Positions 1-11,661 of a stretch of DNA of 64,000 nucleotides are shown here, in pieces. The stretch comes from Didymella arachidicola (Eukaryota > Ascomycota > Dothideomycetes > Pleosporales > Didymellaceae). Numbering within the stretch: the first letter of the stretch is position 1; every line of letters starts with the position of its first letter. The stretch covers positions 1,178,001 to 1,242,000 of the forward strand of contig CM049993.1 in the NCBI GenBank assembly GCA_016630955.3, in the 5' to 3' direction. The position numbers and the translations under genes were made by a program. The notes beneath the pieces are model-generated. The model ran no database searches. It saw only the letters and a list, made by a program, of their open reading frames with translations, and had not been told where the DNA came from.

Positions 1-887
1 ATTGCCAATCCGCGCCATTGCGCACCAGCGACCAGTTGTTCCATGCCAGCCGGTTTAGGCCAGCGTTGATGCGGCGCAGGACACCTGCTGTTGTGGTGAC
101 TTTGAGGATGGTGATAAGAGTTGCGAGTCTAGCAACGCCTTTCGGTGTGTTAGTGAATACAGGAAGAGTGGACTGGAATGGCGCAAGGAGTTTGGCACGG
201 ATGTGTGGTGGGCCCCTGGTCAGGAGGAAGAGCAAGCTCCCAGTCAAGAGAGGTTCGCTGGCAGCCTCTGTGAGGCCAGAATAGGCGCGGTACGCCATAC
301 TACGATTGCTGCTTTTAATCGACTTTCCGAGAGACATCTCAACGGTTCGGCGGCACTTAATGTTTATGAAGAAGCGTTCATGGGGTAAGCCGGCACTTCG
401 AGCGGAAGTTCGACAGCCGTGGAGTATTCCAGGAAGCAGCGGCCGTGACGCGCCGAGGTCTGCGATCGAGTTTAAGAGAGTAGCTCGGTGGCTCGGGTTA
501 CCCCCGCAGTGCTAATGGAGAGCGCCAGGGTTCAAGCTGCCCTGATCTGTGGTTCCGTGACAGAATGCGGGGAAGTCTGGGGACAGCATTGTCTTTCTCC
601 ACTCGAAGTAACACAACTACATGTGAATATGCCTGGCTCTGAGAGCAGGTGATTGTTTCGCTTTGCAAATGCCGACGTTGATGTCATTGTTGACGGAAAG
701 ATCAGCTGACGATTTGACTAGGCAGGTGCCGAGGCCTGCGTTAGTGTATTTGATTCACAGCCCAAACTTTCGGAAGTCCCAGCTGCCTGGAATCCGAACA
801 TGTTGCCAAGTCTTCCGAACTCTGCTTTCTAACATACTCTCGAGTTTAACGACAACAGGGAACTGATCTTCAACATCAGAGCTGAGT
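1..887. other. no gene recognised
   Basis: Only short open frames occur, on overlapping frames, with no recognisable domain or consistent exon chain. The stretch lies downstream of the 3' end of the P450 gene. It may hold decayed sequence or the edge of a gene beyond the window. Confidence 0.4.
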
Positions 888-2519
888 TCACGGACCCCAA
901 GTCATAGGCTTAAGCCTGAGCCTCATCCCGTTGACCGCCTTACTGGTCACCGTACCGCCAATAATGACATCTTCTTTGGGATCAGCCATCTCCATCTCAA
1001 AGTGACCAACAAATACTGTCAAAAGCGCTCTCAACTCAGCTCTTGCGAAGCGCTCACCGATGCAGCTGCGTGGTCCGTGAAGGAATGTTAGGAAGGAAAA
1101 GTTGCTCTCTGCTCCGCCATTCATGGTGGCTCTCCCGTTCGACTTGTCGATCCAGCGAGTTGGAAGGAAGTCTTCTGCGTCGTCCCCCCAAAGCTTTGGA
1201 TTGCGATTGATCGCCCAAGGGACAACAAATATCATCGTGCCCTTAGGGATAAAGACACCTGCAACAGTCGTGTCGCGGATGGAGAGACGGGCTGTAACCG
1301 GAATGGTGGGAAATAAGCGAAGGACTTCGTTGCAGACTCCATTAAGGTATGGCATGCTCTCAAGCAGGCCAGCAATATCGTAGGTAGGATCGGAGAGAAC
1401 CCGTGGATCCGGTATGTGCTGTTTGATCTCACTGCGCAGTCGATCTTGAACGTCTGGGTGTGTTGACAAGAGGTGGGATGCCCAAGTGAGAGCTGAGGAA
1501 GTAGTCTCGTGGCCTGCAACCATAAAGGTCAAGAGTTGATCGACCAGTTCTTTGTCTGAGAAGTTGTTGCTTCGTATCATAATCGAGAGAATGTCTCGGC
1601 TTTCTTGACTGTCGTGCTTCATCCTCGACTTCTTATCCACAACAAAATCCGTACAAATCCTCGTCAAGTTGCCGGTCAAGATCCTCACTCTCTCGTTCAA
1701 TTTCCATGGCAACATGGCGATAAGCTTGGGCGGAACAAGCAAGTGGCATATGAAGTATATCGCTTTCTCAGTCGTGGGCTCCAAGATCTCTTCGTAATTC
1801 TTAACGAGCTCATCATCGCTGCTCCGCAACGACGCAATATCACGACCCAAGCCCGCAAGGCCAATGATATCCAGCGTCACTTGTGTCGCATAATGACCAA
1901 TTTCGAGTACCTTCGATGTGTCGTCTACCAAGGAAGTTTGGACTGCGTTGCAGAACTCGATCGACTTTGCCCAAAAGGTTGGGTATAATTCTTTGATTTG
2001 GCGGAAGTGGAAGGCCGGCATGATCTGCTTGCGATGGTGTTTGTGCTCATCGCCCTCCGTCATCAACAATCCATCGCCGAGGAACTTCCGCAAGAAAGCA
2101 CGCGACCATGGCGGTTTCTCAAAGTCATAGCTCTTGTTAACCAGAACGTCTGCGAGAGCTGCAGGATGCGTGACGATGAGCCTGTCGGTGTGAAAGAAGC
2201 CAAGCGTTCGGACGATACCCTCGTTTGGCGTCCTTTTCATGATCTCGAGATGTGGTTGCCCAGGCGGGCGCTGGAACATAATGATGCCATGTCCGATGAG
2301 TGGTTTGAAGCCGCTCGCTGTCGGGAGGTGTCGAAGAGGACTCAGGAAGAACGGGTAGAGAATCAGCTTATGGATGCCATAGAACGTGAAGTTGGCAGCA
2401 AGACAAATCAGAAAGAATGATGTGAGTGTGCCGTTTTCAATGAGAGTAGGGGTAAGATAGAACGCAAAGACTGACTCTGGCACGGCTGCCAGGATAAGAT
2501 TTGCAAGGGAGACCTCCAT
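888..2519 (-). CDS. cytochrome P450 monooxygenase
   Basis: This is a single-exon P450 of 543 aa, normal length for a fungal microsomal CYP. It is a heme-thiolate monooxygenase that would take electrons from NADPH-P450 reductase at the ER membrane. The first 60 residues hold hydrophobic membrane-anchor segments. The I-helix oxygen-binding motif AGHETT is at about 335-340, the K-helix ExxR is EVLR at 398-401, and the heme loop FLHGPRSCIG carries the axial ligand Cys486. All hallmark residues are present, so it looks functional. The substrate is unknown. No biosynthetic backbone enzyme lies beside it, so membership of a secondary-metabolite cluster is unsupported. The start ATG at 2519 precedes the anchor directly. 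Confidence 0.93.
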   Translation of the reverse strand: MEVSLANLILAAVPESVFAFYLTPTLIENGTLTSFFLICLAANFTFYGIHKLILYPFFLSPLRHLPTASGFKPLIGHGIIMFQRPPGQPHLEIMKRTPNEGIVRTLGFFHTDRLIVTHPAALADVLVNKSYDFEKPPWSRAFLRKFLGDGLLMTEGDEHKHHRKQIMPAFHFRQIKELYPTFWAKSIEFCNAVQTSLVDDTSKVLEIGHYATQVTLDIIGLAGLGRDIASLRSSDDELVKNYEEILEPTTEKAIYFICHLLVPPKLIAMLPWKLNERVRILTGNLTRICTDFVVDKKSRMKHDSQESRDILSIMIRSNNFSDKELVDQLLTFMVAGHETTSSALTWASHLLSTHPDVQDRLRSEIKQHIPDPRVLSDPTYDIAGLLESMPYLNGVCNEVLRLFPTIPVTARLSIRDTTVAGVFIPKGTMIFVVPWAINRNPKLWGDDAEDFLPTRWIDKSNGRATMNGGAESNFSFLTFLHGPRSCIGERFARAELRALLTVFVGHFEMEMADPKEDVIIGGTVTSKAVNGMRLRLKPMTWGP

Positions 2520-3860
2520 CGTGCTAATGCGAAGTCAAATGCAGTGTGGGTGTTGCGGCGTTAAATGGCTATCAGTAGATTGAGCATTGAATCAGTCCAC
2601 ATAGGTATGCTCTTGTTGCGACTCAAGCAGCGCAAATTAGCGTGGTGACGTTGATCGCGGGTGCAGCCTCGGTTGCATATGAAGCAGGTCCCCGTGAACT
2701 GTACCACGGAAGGGGGGCTCTTTCTAATGGTCAAATGCGGAAGTTGCTGCGATCTGAGAGTCTCTGCCTGGTGGAAATCTCGTCTTGCGGACCTCTTGTT
2801 CCCTCAATAGAGGATTCTGCAGCAGAGAAGCAATCCTGTAGCAGTGATGGCAATGTTCGAAACTCGAAACGCGAATCAGAGTGGAGGCGAGTGGTGGGGC
2901 AGGCGCTAAAGGACGGGGCTAGCAGTGTCTGGGTAAATATCGAACCCTAAAGTGAAGACTCGGGTATACCAATGCATCCTTATCTTCTCGATTAGAATAT
3001 GTCAAGCGAGTTACATTGGCCTGAACGATCAATGCATCTGTAGAGGGACACGTCGCAACTGATACTACTTTTGGGTTGTCTTGCACGATCAGGCAACAGC
3101 GAAACTCGCTGCTTACTATCCCACCGTCGCCAGCAACTCCTATTCAAGTCTACCAGTGCCAAACATACGATACCATCCTTCCAAGTTCAGTCGAGTCTAT
3201 CTGAGGTCTGATAACGAGACGAAGGTCAGCTAATCACGCCCCGATTGCAAGAAGAGGCGTGGCTGCCTAATCTTCGTAATCATTCTCTCACCTCGCGTAA
3301 ATGGAAGAAAAGGAGTGATAGCCATCATACAGTGCAGAATTAAAACATATGCGACCTGATTCAGCGTCACTTTTGCTGCCGAAGTAGAATACGAATGGGT
3401 ACGCTCTAGGGCGTATGGATACTGACGATGAGTAGAGTCGTTGATCAAATCTGCACCGAATACCTTACAAAGAGTCCGCAAAGCCAGTCGAAACCGTAAG
3501 AGAGCTATTCGGTGTACTTTCAATCAACCCTCGAGTTTACTGTTGTATGGAATCTGGCGACCGTTCGTTTTGAATAGATTGAGTAGATGCTCCCTGACGC
3601 TCCCTGATGCTATGTTAGATTGAAGATGGGAGGCCAGGCTTCACGGGAGAGCCTCCATGTTATCACTCTGATATAGCAGCAAGCGGAACAAATGCTCTAG
3701 ACTTCTTCGGCACTTGGTCTTGTGGATCGCAATAAGAACGACCTCGGGAGATCCCCATGTTGACAGGCTTGCGCCTGTTCTATGATGGTACGTTCGTTAT
3801 CATGTCGACATTGGACGTTTCTCCAGCCTCGTAGTACTCAAACCGATAATTCTATGCACA
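2520..3860. other. intergenic, no gene recognised
   Basis: This holds the upstream region of the P450 gene followed by about 1 kb with only short unsupported frames, such as a 102-codon frame at 2642-2950. No domain, repeat or exon chain was seen. It ends at the TA target-site duplication of the pogo element. Confidence 0.4.
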
Positions 3861-3862
3861 TA

Positions 3863-5695
3863 ACGTGTTCCACCACCAAGTGGGCCACACCAGCAACCGG
3901 GCCACCCCACCACAGCTGACGCGATGCTCAACGCGATAGCCCCACAACAACACAAGATAATAGAGTCGTAGTTTATAATAAAGCAGGCTATAACTGTCTA
4001 CATTGAGTCCTTGAGTGTCCTTGAACGTGACACTTGCTACACGTTGGTGGTGCGCGCTTACGTCCTGGAGTAGCCTGAGCTTGTTCTACCTCTGCGACCA
4101 CCCTTTCTGCCTCTACAGCGAGCTGCTGGCCTTGCTGAGCCTGTAGCGTCCCTCCACGAGCTATATACTGACGCTGCTGATTTCTTCTATGTTGCTGGCG
4201 CTGACTAGCCGTACGAAGCTTCCTATTCTCCTCTGCGAGTATAGTGGCTGAGTTCATAGCAAGCTGGCATCCTTTAACAAGCTGGCGGATAGCTTGGCTT
4301 GTTGGGCTCTGCGACTGGCGACGAAGCAGGTCCTGTACATGTCGAGCCTGCTGCTCAAGCTGCGCTATCGTACGTGGCGTCTCTGCAGTCCATGCGACGC
4401 TATTGTCTGTTGTTGTCGCTGGTGGAGACGGCGTCCGGACGACGGTGAGCGACGATAGGACACGATCTGGACAGGGAGGGATAAGCCCAGTTGCCTGGAA
4501 GCCAGCCTGGATGTTCTGCTGCGTGAATACTGCTGGCCGGATCCGTGTATAGGTCGTGAGGAAGTCTATCTTGTCAACGTGGTAGACGCCTTGGCGGGCG
4601 AGCTCCTGGATCTCGTGACCGTACGCACGCTTGAGCGGCGCGAAGCAGCTCACATCAAGCGGCTGGAGGAGATGAGAGGTATGAGCTGGCATGCAGAGAG
4701 TGATAATCTTGTTCTCTGTACAGAACTGGTCGAACTCAGGTGTAGCGTGGCTGCTATGGCCATCTAGGATAAGAAGCCGGTAGACTCCATGCGTACGAGG
4801 CGCTGTATATCTATTAAAGTGCTTTATCCACTCAACACCAAGCTGATCAGTTGTCCAGCCATTGTCTGATACTGCAAGTACCCAGTCTATAGGGATGTGG
4901 TGGTACCAGCTAGCCTGGTGCTGCTTACCAGACAGGATCACGAACGGTGGAAGACACCAGCCAGACGCGTTGATACACTCAATCGTCGTGACCCAGTCTC
5001 TATTACCTGGCTGTATAACAGTAGCGCGACCTGCTGTATCTGAGCTCGTGACTACTTTAGACGTCGCTGCGACGCCCATCATAAAGCCAGTCTCATCAAA
5101 GTTGTACGTGTCTGCGTCTAGTATCCCATAGGTCTGCCGCGTCTCCTCTACGAGCTTGAACCACGCTGCGATAGCGACAGGATCCTCGCAGCAAGCGCGC
5201 TGACTGTGGAACTTCCTATTCCACTTTGTCTGTAGCTCAGACTGGCTGTTGACAAAGCGCGACACCCAGTTCTTGCCTACAGGTGGAGGAGGAGGATCTT
5301 GGCCGCGGCTAGCGAGTAGAGCGTCTGCCATTCGTCGTACGTCGATAACCTGGGGTGGAAAGCCTCGTCGGTCGAGGTCTAGGATCCATTGTACAAGAGA
5401 CTGCTCCTCAGTAGAAGATAGCTTTCGATTGTGTGGCGTAGTCTCGTGTTTAGGGCGGATACCTTGAAGCCGCCGTTGAAGAGTCGTACGAGGGACAGAA
5501 TATAGCCGCGACGCCAAACGCTGGCTTTGTACTTGCTTTAACTGAAGCGCTTGAGTAGCAAGAAGACATCTACCTTGTCTTTGAGGCGACAGAGGGCGTT
5601 GTGGTTGTGGCATTGTTGCTATCGTGTAGAGCGTCGCGTCAGCTGTGGTGGGGTGGCCCGGTTGCTGGTGTGGCCCACTTGGTGGTGGAACACGT
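3863..5695 (-). mobile_element. intact pogo/Fot1-type DNA transposon
   Basis: The 1833-bp element is flanked by TA duplications at 3861-3862 and 5696-5697. Its terminal inverted repeats start ACGTGTTCC. They are identical over 62 bp (3863-3924 against 5634-5695) and match over about 78 bp with three differences. A single uninterrupted transposase frame fills the interior. TA target choice, long repeats and a DDD transposase place it in the Fot1/pogo branch of the Tc1/mariner superfamily. Matching ends plus an intact frame suggest recent insertion and possible autonomy. Confidence 0.95.
3988..5613 (-). CDS. pogo/Fot1-type DDE transposase with CCHC zinc knuckle
   Basis: The 541-aa protein cuts and pastes the surrounding element. 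Residues about 15-135 form the two helix-turn-helix (psq/CENP-B-like) DNA-binding part. The DDE_1 catalytic core has Asp173 (NFDETGF), Asp284 (LILDGHSSH) and Asp320 (LLQPLDV), with 35 residues between the last two, so a DD35D triad. A coiled, Gln-rich region follows. The last 17 residues hold a zinc knuckle Cys525-x2-Cys528-x4-His533-x4-Cys538, which may aid nucleic-acid binding. The start ATG at 5613 lies 21 nt inside the right inverted repeat boundary zone. All catalytic residues are kept and there is no stop or frameshift, so it is probably active. Confidence 0.95.
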   Translation of the reverse strand: MPQPQRPLSPQRQGRCLLATQALQLKQVQSQRLASRLYSVPRTTLQRRLQGIRPKHETTPHNRKLSSTEEQSLVQWILDLDRRGFPPQVIDVRRMADALLASRGQDPPPPPVGKNWVSRFVNSQSELQTKWNRKFHSQRACCEDPVAIAAWFKLVEETRQTYGILDADTYNFDETGFMMGVAATSKVVTSSDTAGRATVIQPGNRDWVTTIECINASGWCLPPFVILSGKQHQASWYHHIPIDWVLAVSDNGWTTDQLGVEWIKHFNRYTAPRTHGVYRLLILDGHSSHATPEFDQFCTENKIITLCMPAHTSHLLQPLDVSCFAPLKRAYGHEIQELARQGVYHVDKIDFLTTYTRIRPAVFTQQNIQAGFQATGLIPPCPDRVLSSLTVVRTPSPPATTTDNSVAWTAETPRTIAQLEQQARHVQDLLRRQSQSPTSQAIRQLVKGCQLAMNSATILAEENRKLRTASQRQQHRRNQQRQYIARGGTLQAQQGQQLAVEAERVVAEVEQAQATPGRKRAPPTCSKCHVQGHSRTQCRQL

Positions 5696-5697
5696 TA

Positions 5698-8600
5698 AGT
5701 CAATGGATGAATCATCAAACAGTGAGCAAAAGAAATTCATTCCGTCTTGGAAAACCTAGTAATTATACCGTCATCGTGACGCGCTCAATACATGTCAGCA
5801 CCCAGACGCGTCCACACGTTGTATCAAATATGCGTTGCGCTCTCTTGTAAATAGTGGTTAGCATTGCAGATGTTTGTAATGCATTCTTGTATAGGAGGGT
5901 TTAATGGCGTGGGTAAGTAAATGAACAATGTGTCAACAGTCACACATCTTCATAGATGGGCACCAGAGCCTACTCCGACGCGTCAAAAGCACTTCGAAAT
6001 GGTTGGTGGCTTCTGTGATCGTGTGCAACGGCAGTCCGCGTATCTTCCCAATTGGCTGACTCCAGTCCTGATCCGATCAGCCTAGATACTGCAGTTGTGG
6101 AAATAGAGTTTTGCTTACACGGAACCTCCAACCTCTGGCCATGGATTTGACATAGTTGTACCTGTACACTGTATTGGAGTATTGATGAGTAATTCTAGGC
6201 GTTTACAAACGGCAAGTCAGTCGCTCGAGATAGAAATTGATCCGTTCCTAAGGCGCAGACGTTAAAGAAGCTGCACTCTAAATTTTCGAGACCCCTGCAG
6301 TGGCATTGTGGAAAGCGCGCCTTCCGAACTGAGGACCAAGCCCTCACCGTCGATAAGCGTTAAGCTGCCGGGCGATGCTGTAGCGAGATGCGCCATGAAT
6401 CAGCCGGTGAGCTCCACGTAAGTTGGTCATGATGTACCGCCTCAGAGACTTGGCTTCGGAGGCTTCCTAGTCGTTAATATTCCCTCTAATGTAAAGAGAA
6501 TCTGGCGCAAGCTCATGCGGCACGATGCAGCTTGCGGAAACATGTATGCACATATATTTCTCGCAGCCTCGTATTCAGTCGAGAGTTGCCTATTCTGGGC
6601 TCTAGCGATGGCTCCACGTACGACTCCGCCATGGCTTGAGGTTAATGCTGCGACTTCGCGATCAATAAGAGATGCTGGCCACAGCTGACATCGGTCCCAA
6701 TTTTCATATGGGCTCCGGTGACTGATTGGATCGTGAACACGCTGAACAGTCACACCTGCCTTGCGCTTGCTGAATGCGCCTACCGCCTTGCTCCATGTGT
6801 TGTTTTGTCAAAAGATTGTTGGCGATTGTAGTATCGGGGTGATCCTCAAGTGGCATGAATTTAGTAGCAGAGCTGCCACGTGCTTTGCAGATCCTCTCTG
6901 CGATCTCTGCTGGAAATATCTCGGAAGACAGAAGGAACTTCTTATGGCAGCCATTATAGCTAGCATAATCGTAGGATTTGCCAATCGGACGACCTGGTGA
7001 TCAGACTGTCGTGCACACCGTTTATTCCCTGTCTGTGTCCGCCGTTGAGGACTGGAATCTGGTACCCAGAAGATCGAAAAGGACACGTCGTATTCGGATG
7101 CCATGCGCCGACGGATACGCTCAAGTCTCGGGTTGTGGTTGGCTCGGAGAAATTCACCGAGCCACATCTGCATTCGGCTGGGCTAGCTTGCGCCTGGAAC
7201 GACATGGACAAGGGTGATCAAGAACGATCAAGAACTGCTTCCCTCGTAATTAGCTTAAGAGAAGCCAGACGGAGTGATAGGGTCGCGGCCGCAAGCTGGA
7301 TGCTGAATCTGGGACACACAGTAGAACCATCGTAGACGTCTTCGTGAGTTAAAGACGTGCTTTTGATTGCCTTAGGCTCATAGTGACCGCCAGGCTACAG
7401 TGGAAGTTGACCCCAGACCGCCATTGCGCAAATGCCGTGCCCTGATGTGCCAGTGAGACCGCATCTCTCATCGACCAATTCAAGCACCTCCGACGCACAA
7501 GAAACACGGCATTGACGTGTTGAGTGCGCAGGCGAAAGGCATTTCTGCCAACTATACCAACATTGGCTACCTTCGAATGGAACTGGCGTTTCGCGCGCTC
7601 GGTGGCTTCAGTGCATTTCGAATGCTATCGTCCTTCAACTTTGATGCTCCCGTAATTAAGCGCGACGTGCCCGGGTCGGGGGGAACATCGGATAGCAGAC
7701 TGGGTAGGGATACTGACGGGACACTTTTCCGCAAATCACATGTACAATTGTAGGGGGGAAGAAATTCCGAGCTTGCCCAGGCCAGTCAACGATCTTTGTG
7801 CGGCACAGGTTAAACCTTCTCTACCTCGGAGCCAATTGCAAGTGCAGGATAGCAGCGCGCTAGCGTTGCTGGGACATCACAACCCCTCTCCACACCAACA
7901 TCGCGATCGCAAACGTCCAGGTAAGCGAACGAGCAACTGCCGGAACTTCCAGCGATGATTAGGTACTCATTCGAATCCTAGAACGATGTGCTGACGGCTT
8001 GAGTATGCCGTGCAGGACCCCTCGCCCTTAGGGCAGATCTGGCACATCTACCGGTTACGCGTTCATCATCGTATGGTCCATTGTATAGCATTTGCAGGTA
8101 CATCCCAAGCCATTCAACACAGTCGTGGAATTCAAAGGTTGGTATGCTCGAACACGCGGTACTCCTGGTCAATTTTGCAGTATCTTGTGTCACTGGCGGA
8201 GCTTGTTAAGCCGCTGCACGATCGACTACATGCAGCGCAAATCGGTGCAAACAGCGAGGTGGAAGTTATCGGGTAGGTGTTCTTGCTTCGAGACATGCGG
8301 GGGCAGTTCAAAACAAGCTTCATGCTCAAGGGACGAATCGCGTGTAGTAAGATTTGGGCAGAATACCGGACTGAACGCAAGGGATCACAGTGTAATGCTC
8401 AACGCAAAAGCATATATTCGGGGCATAGCGGTGTTGTAGAATATATTATCACACTATCGTAGGGCGGAAGAGATGACGCGTCTTGCAGAAGTCACTGAAC
8501 GTGTGTCGATCTGAGATTTGTTAGCCCAAATCCGCAAACGATGCGACCGATGAGTTTCATCGAAGAGGCTGACAAGAAGCGGGTCTTGTCCTGCACTTGG

Positions 8601-9066
8601 CGATGAAAGCATGTGTGGAGCACATGCAGCGGATGTCCCAAAAGCAGACGAAGGCATGAGGTACCTGGATCGTGCCCTCGGCTGTTGATTGGCTCGGACA
8701 ACAATTCCCAAATTCTTAACAGGTCGCCGTAAAATTATCTCAGCATGTAACCAAAATGCGTCGTGTATAAGTGAAAGTCTGGGCGACTCCACATGTGTCT
8801 CTTCAATCTCAAAGCCCGCCGGTCAGCTTTCGTTCCATGCTCTCGCTAAACCTGGAGCCGCATGCAAAAGTATGCCCCAGCAAAATGTCAGTGTTCCAGC
8901 CGGCTGAGACCTCCCCGTTCCATCCGCCACGCTGATTACCTTTGTACTAAAGTGCTATCAAGCTGAGGGTATTGATTGTTGATCAAGCACCCTCAAACCT
9001 CTCTCGCCTGGCGCTGCACGCGCGAGGCTAATGTCTTCCACTCTGGACTACCCATCGAATTTTGCA
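5698..9066. other. 3.4-kb region with no recognisable gene
   Basis: Many short frames under about 120 codons overlap on both strands. None shows a domain or joins its neighbours through plausible introns. The stretch lies between the pogo element and the regulator start. It could hold decayed genes, a non-coding transcript, or a long 5' region of the transcription factor. I see no tRNA, clear repeat or transposase remnant. Confidence 0.4.
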
Positions 9067-11661
9067 ATGACACCACTTGGGCAACGAAAAGTCGCGATTC
9101 CTCGATTGCAAAGGTCTGGTCTAGGACAAAGTGCAAGTAAAGACAGACGCCGGGTTCCACGTGCATGCACAGCGGTATGTCGCTACTCCTCAAATTGAAT
9201 ACGAAGGATTGTACACTTCACCTGCAAGTGTCGTGTTCAAGCCCATGCAATTATCTGATAGGTCAGCTCTGATAGTTGTTTGGCTAACGACACCCCTCAC
9301 ATCTAGTGTCGGTCTCATAAGATCAAGTGCACTGGTGAGAGGCCGCATTGCAAGCATTGCGCGACTACAAGTCGACAATGCGTATACATTATGCCTCGCA
9401 AGGATCGGCTGAAGATGTGAGAATTGTTCCGGTAGCGATGCTAGCCATACATTGACCAAGTCAGCATGACCAAGAGGTGTCAGCAGATGGCCGCCTTGTT
9501 GAGGGACCTGAGGTCTTACGCGAATTCGGATGATGATGCCAGGATCGCAGACCTTCTTGAAGCTGTAAGCTGTTGGACATTTTTGGTGAAGCCAGCTTAG
9601 TTTCTGACAAGATTGCAGGCAGATGAGGAGATCTCGGAGTCTCAACAGGCTACTGCGCCGTCTTTCCCAGACACTGACGCCAACCGTTCATCAGAGAGCC
9701 GCGACTTGGGTATCCTGGGCCACCAGGATGAGCTCGACACCAAGTCGTTAGATCTGCTTGACGAAGACCTACACGTTAATGACCGAGCGCGTGCTACTGG
9801 CTTTGTTGGTAAGAACTCTGAAGTCCAGTGGTTTCGAGCCGCTACCGTTGCATGGCAGGAGCGACCAGACGAAGAACTTGACGCTTCTTCGCGAAGATGC
9901 TCGTTCGCGCCTTGTCTTGGCAACGAGCAAATCAGCTCGTACAGTTACTGGGCTGACAGTGAGAACGTGGACATTGACTTCTTCGTCGACTCCTACGACC
10001 TGCCTGCCTTCGATATCGCTGAGAAGCTCCTCAATTGCTATATGAGCAAGGTACACGACTCATTCCCCATCTTGCCACGCAAGACTTTCGAAGACCAGTT
10101 CCATAAATACTTCACGGCGTTGGCCAACGGTAATGCGCCTCGTCTCAGCCCCAAGTGGCAGGCTATTCTCAACCTTGTTTTTGCCATAGGCGCCAACTAT
10201 TCACACTTGTCCAAGGCATCGTGGCGAGCAGGCGTGCGCGACCATCTGGTTTACCATGCAAGAGCCAGGGCCTTTGGGCTGAGCGAACATACCATCACGC
10301 ATCATCCAGATCTTCCGCAGATCCAGAGCCTTGGGCTTCTTTCGTTCTACTGGCTCTCTGTCGGGCAGGTCAGCCGGTACGTGACCCCATCCCCATTGCC
10401 GACGCTGGAGGAGAAATGCTGACAGATCACCAGTGCGTGGACCATCATCGGCATAGCTATCCGTTTCGCGTACACACTTGGGCTTCATGTCCGAAATGAA
10501 GACCCTTCTGCCACGGCAGCGAAACGAGAGACTCTGGTCCGCACCTGGTGGTCTCTGTACTCACTCGAGCGGACTCTGGTCATCATTACTGGCCGGCCCA
10601 GTATCATTGTTGAATCTTGCTGCTCGGTCCCTCTGCCAATGCCTGTGATCGAGGAACAAATTTCGTACCAGATGGAAGCTGCATTCCGGATGCGCAATAG
10701 CAGTTTGACAAGCCTCATCTCTGCATCGCACACGCGGTCCAATGGTTCCATCAATCCACATCGCACACCTGTCGGATTGAGTTCAACGGAGGCAAACTCT
10801 GGCTCCTTTCTCAGAGCCACGGTGCAGATGTCAATCATAACCCAAACTGTCATTACTTTGCTGTACACGTCAGCAACCATTCTCAAGTCTGGAGCAGAGA
10901 ACCAGCATGAGATGGCGCAGCTGAGTCAACGCATTGACCAATGGGTGCTGTCGCTCCCAAGGGAATTTAACTTCGGTGATCCAGTCAACAATGGCAATGT
11001 GCTGTTCTTTCGTGAACGCGTACTCCTTGGATTCCAGCTATGTGGCGCCAGAATTTTATTGGGTCGGCAATGCCTGAGATCGGCAAAGCAGCCGTGGCGA
11101 GAAGGAGCAGAGGCAACTTTTGCTCGACGAATGGGCAACAGCTGCATTGAGGCCGCCAAGACGGTCATTGACTTCTTTCCGGACGATCTCAATGCTCGTT
11201 ACATGTACGATCAGGGCCCTTGGTGGTGTATCGTTCATCACTTGATGCAAGCAATTTCCGTGCTTCTTCTAGGCTTGTCATACCCGGCATCCACGTCGCA
11301 GGACGGCATGCAACTGATGCAGTACGTGAAGAAAGCCATTCGCTGGTTGCAGGTCATGGAAGACCCTACAGCTGAGCGGGCCTACCAGGTAGCAGTACGC
11401 ACCCTTGAGACCGTATCGAGGCGATGCCAAGTCAACGGGGCTCATCTGTGGAGGATGGATTCGGTTCACGGGAGCGAAGTGCCGATTCAGCATCCCGTTA
11501 ACCCCGACATAACGACTTACATGTCCAACCAGCAGTACATTCCGCAGGACGCATTCATGGCTTCCGGGTACACAGACTACCATACTGTGTCGACTGCACC
11601 AGTGTACCCAACTTACCAGGGCCTGGCGGTGTTCAGCGAAAACTATCACATGTCGAGATAG
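9067..11661 (+). CDS. Zn(II)2Cys6 fungal transcription factor, 5 exons
   Basis: My model joins 9067-9174, 9307-9416, 9465-9564, 9619-10376 and 10434-11661 with GT-AG introns of 48-132 nt, giving 767 aa with all phases consistent. The binuclear zinc cluster is split by intron 1: Cys34, 37, 44, 51, 54 and 61 (CX2CX6CX6CX2CX6C). A basic linker and a short coiled dimerisation stretch (about 75-105) follow. The fungal-specific regulatory domain (Fungal_trans) spans roughly 235-480, with the usual VHDSFPIL and WTIIGIAIRFAYTLGLH-type segments. It would bind CGG-type half sites in the nucleus. Its regulon is unknown. The P450 lies 6.5 kb away, so a functional link is only possible. The start ATG is the first in frame ahead of the zinc cluster. 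Confidence 0.9.

Noticed and set aside
2642..2950. 102-codon plus-strand frame after the P450 start
   Set aside because: No domain, no splice partner and composition like random sequence.
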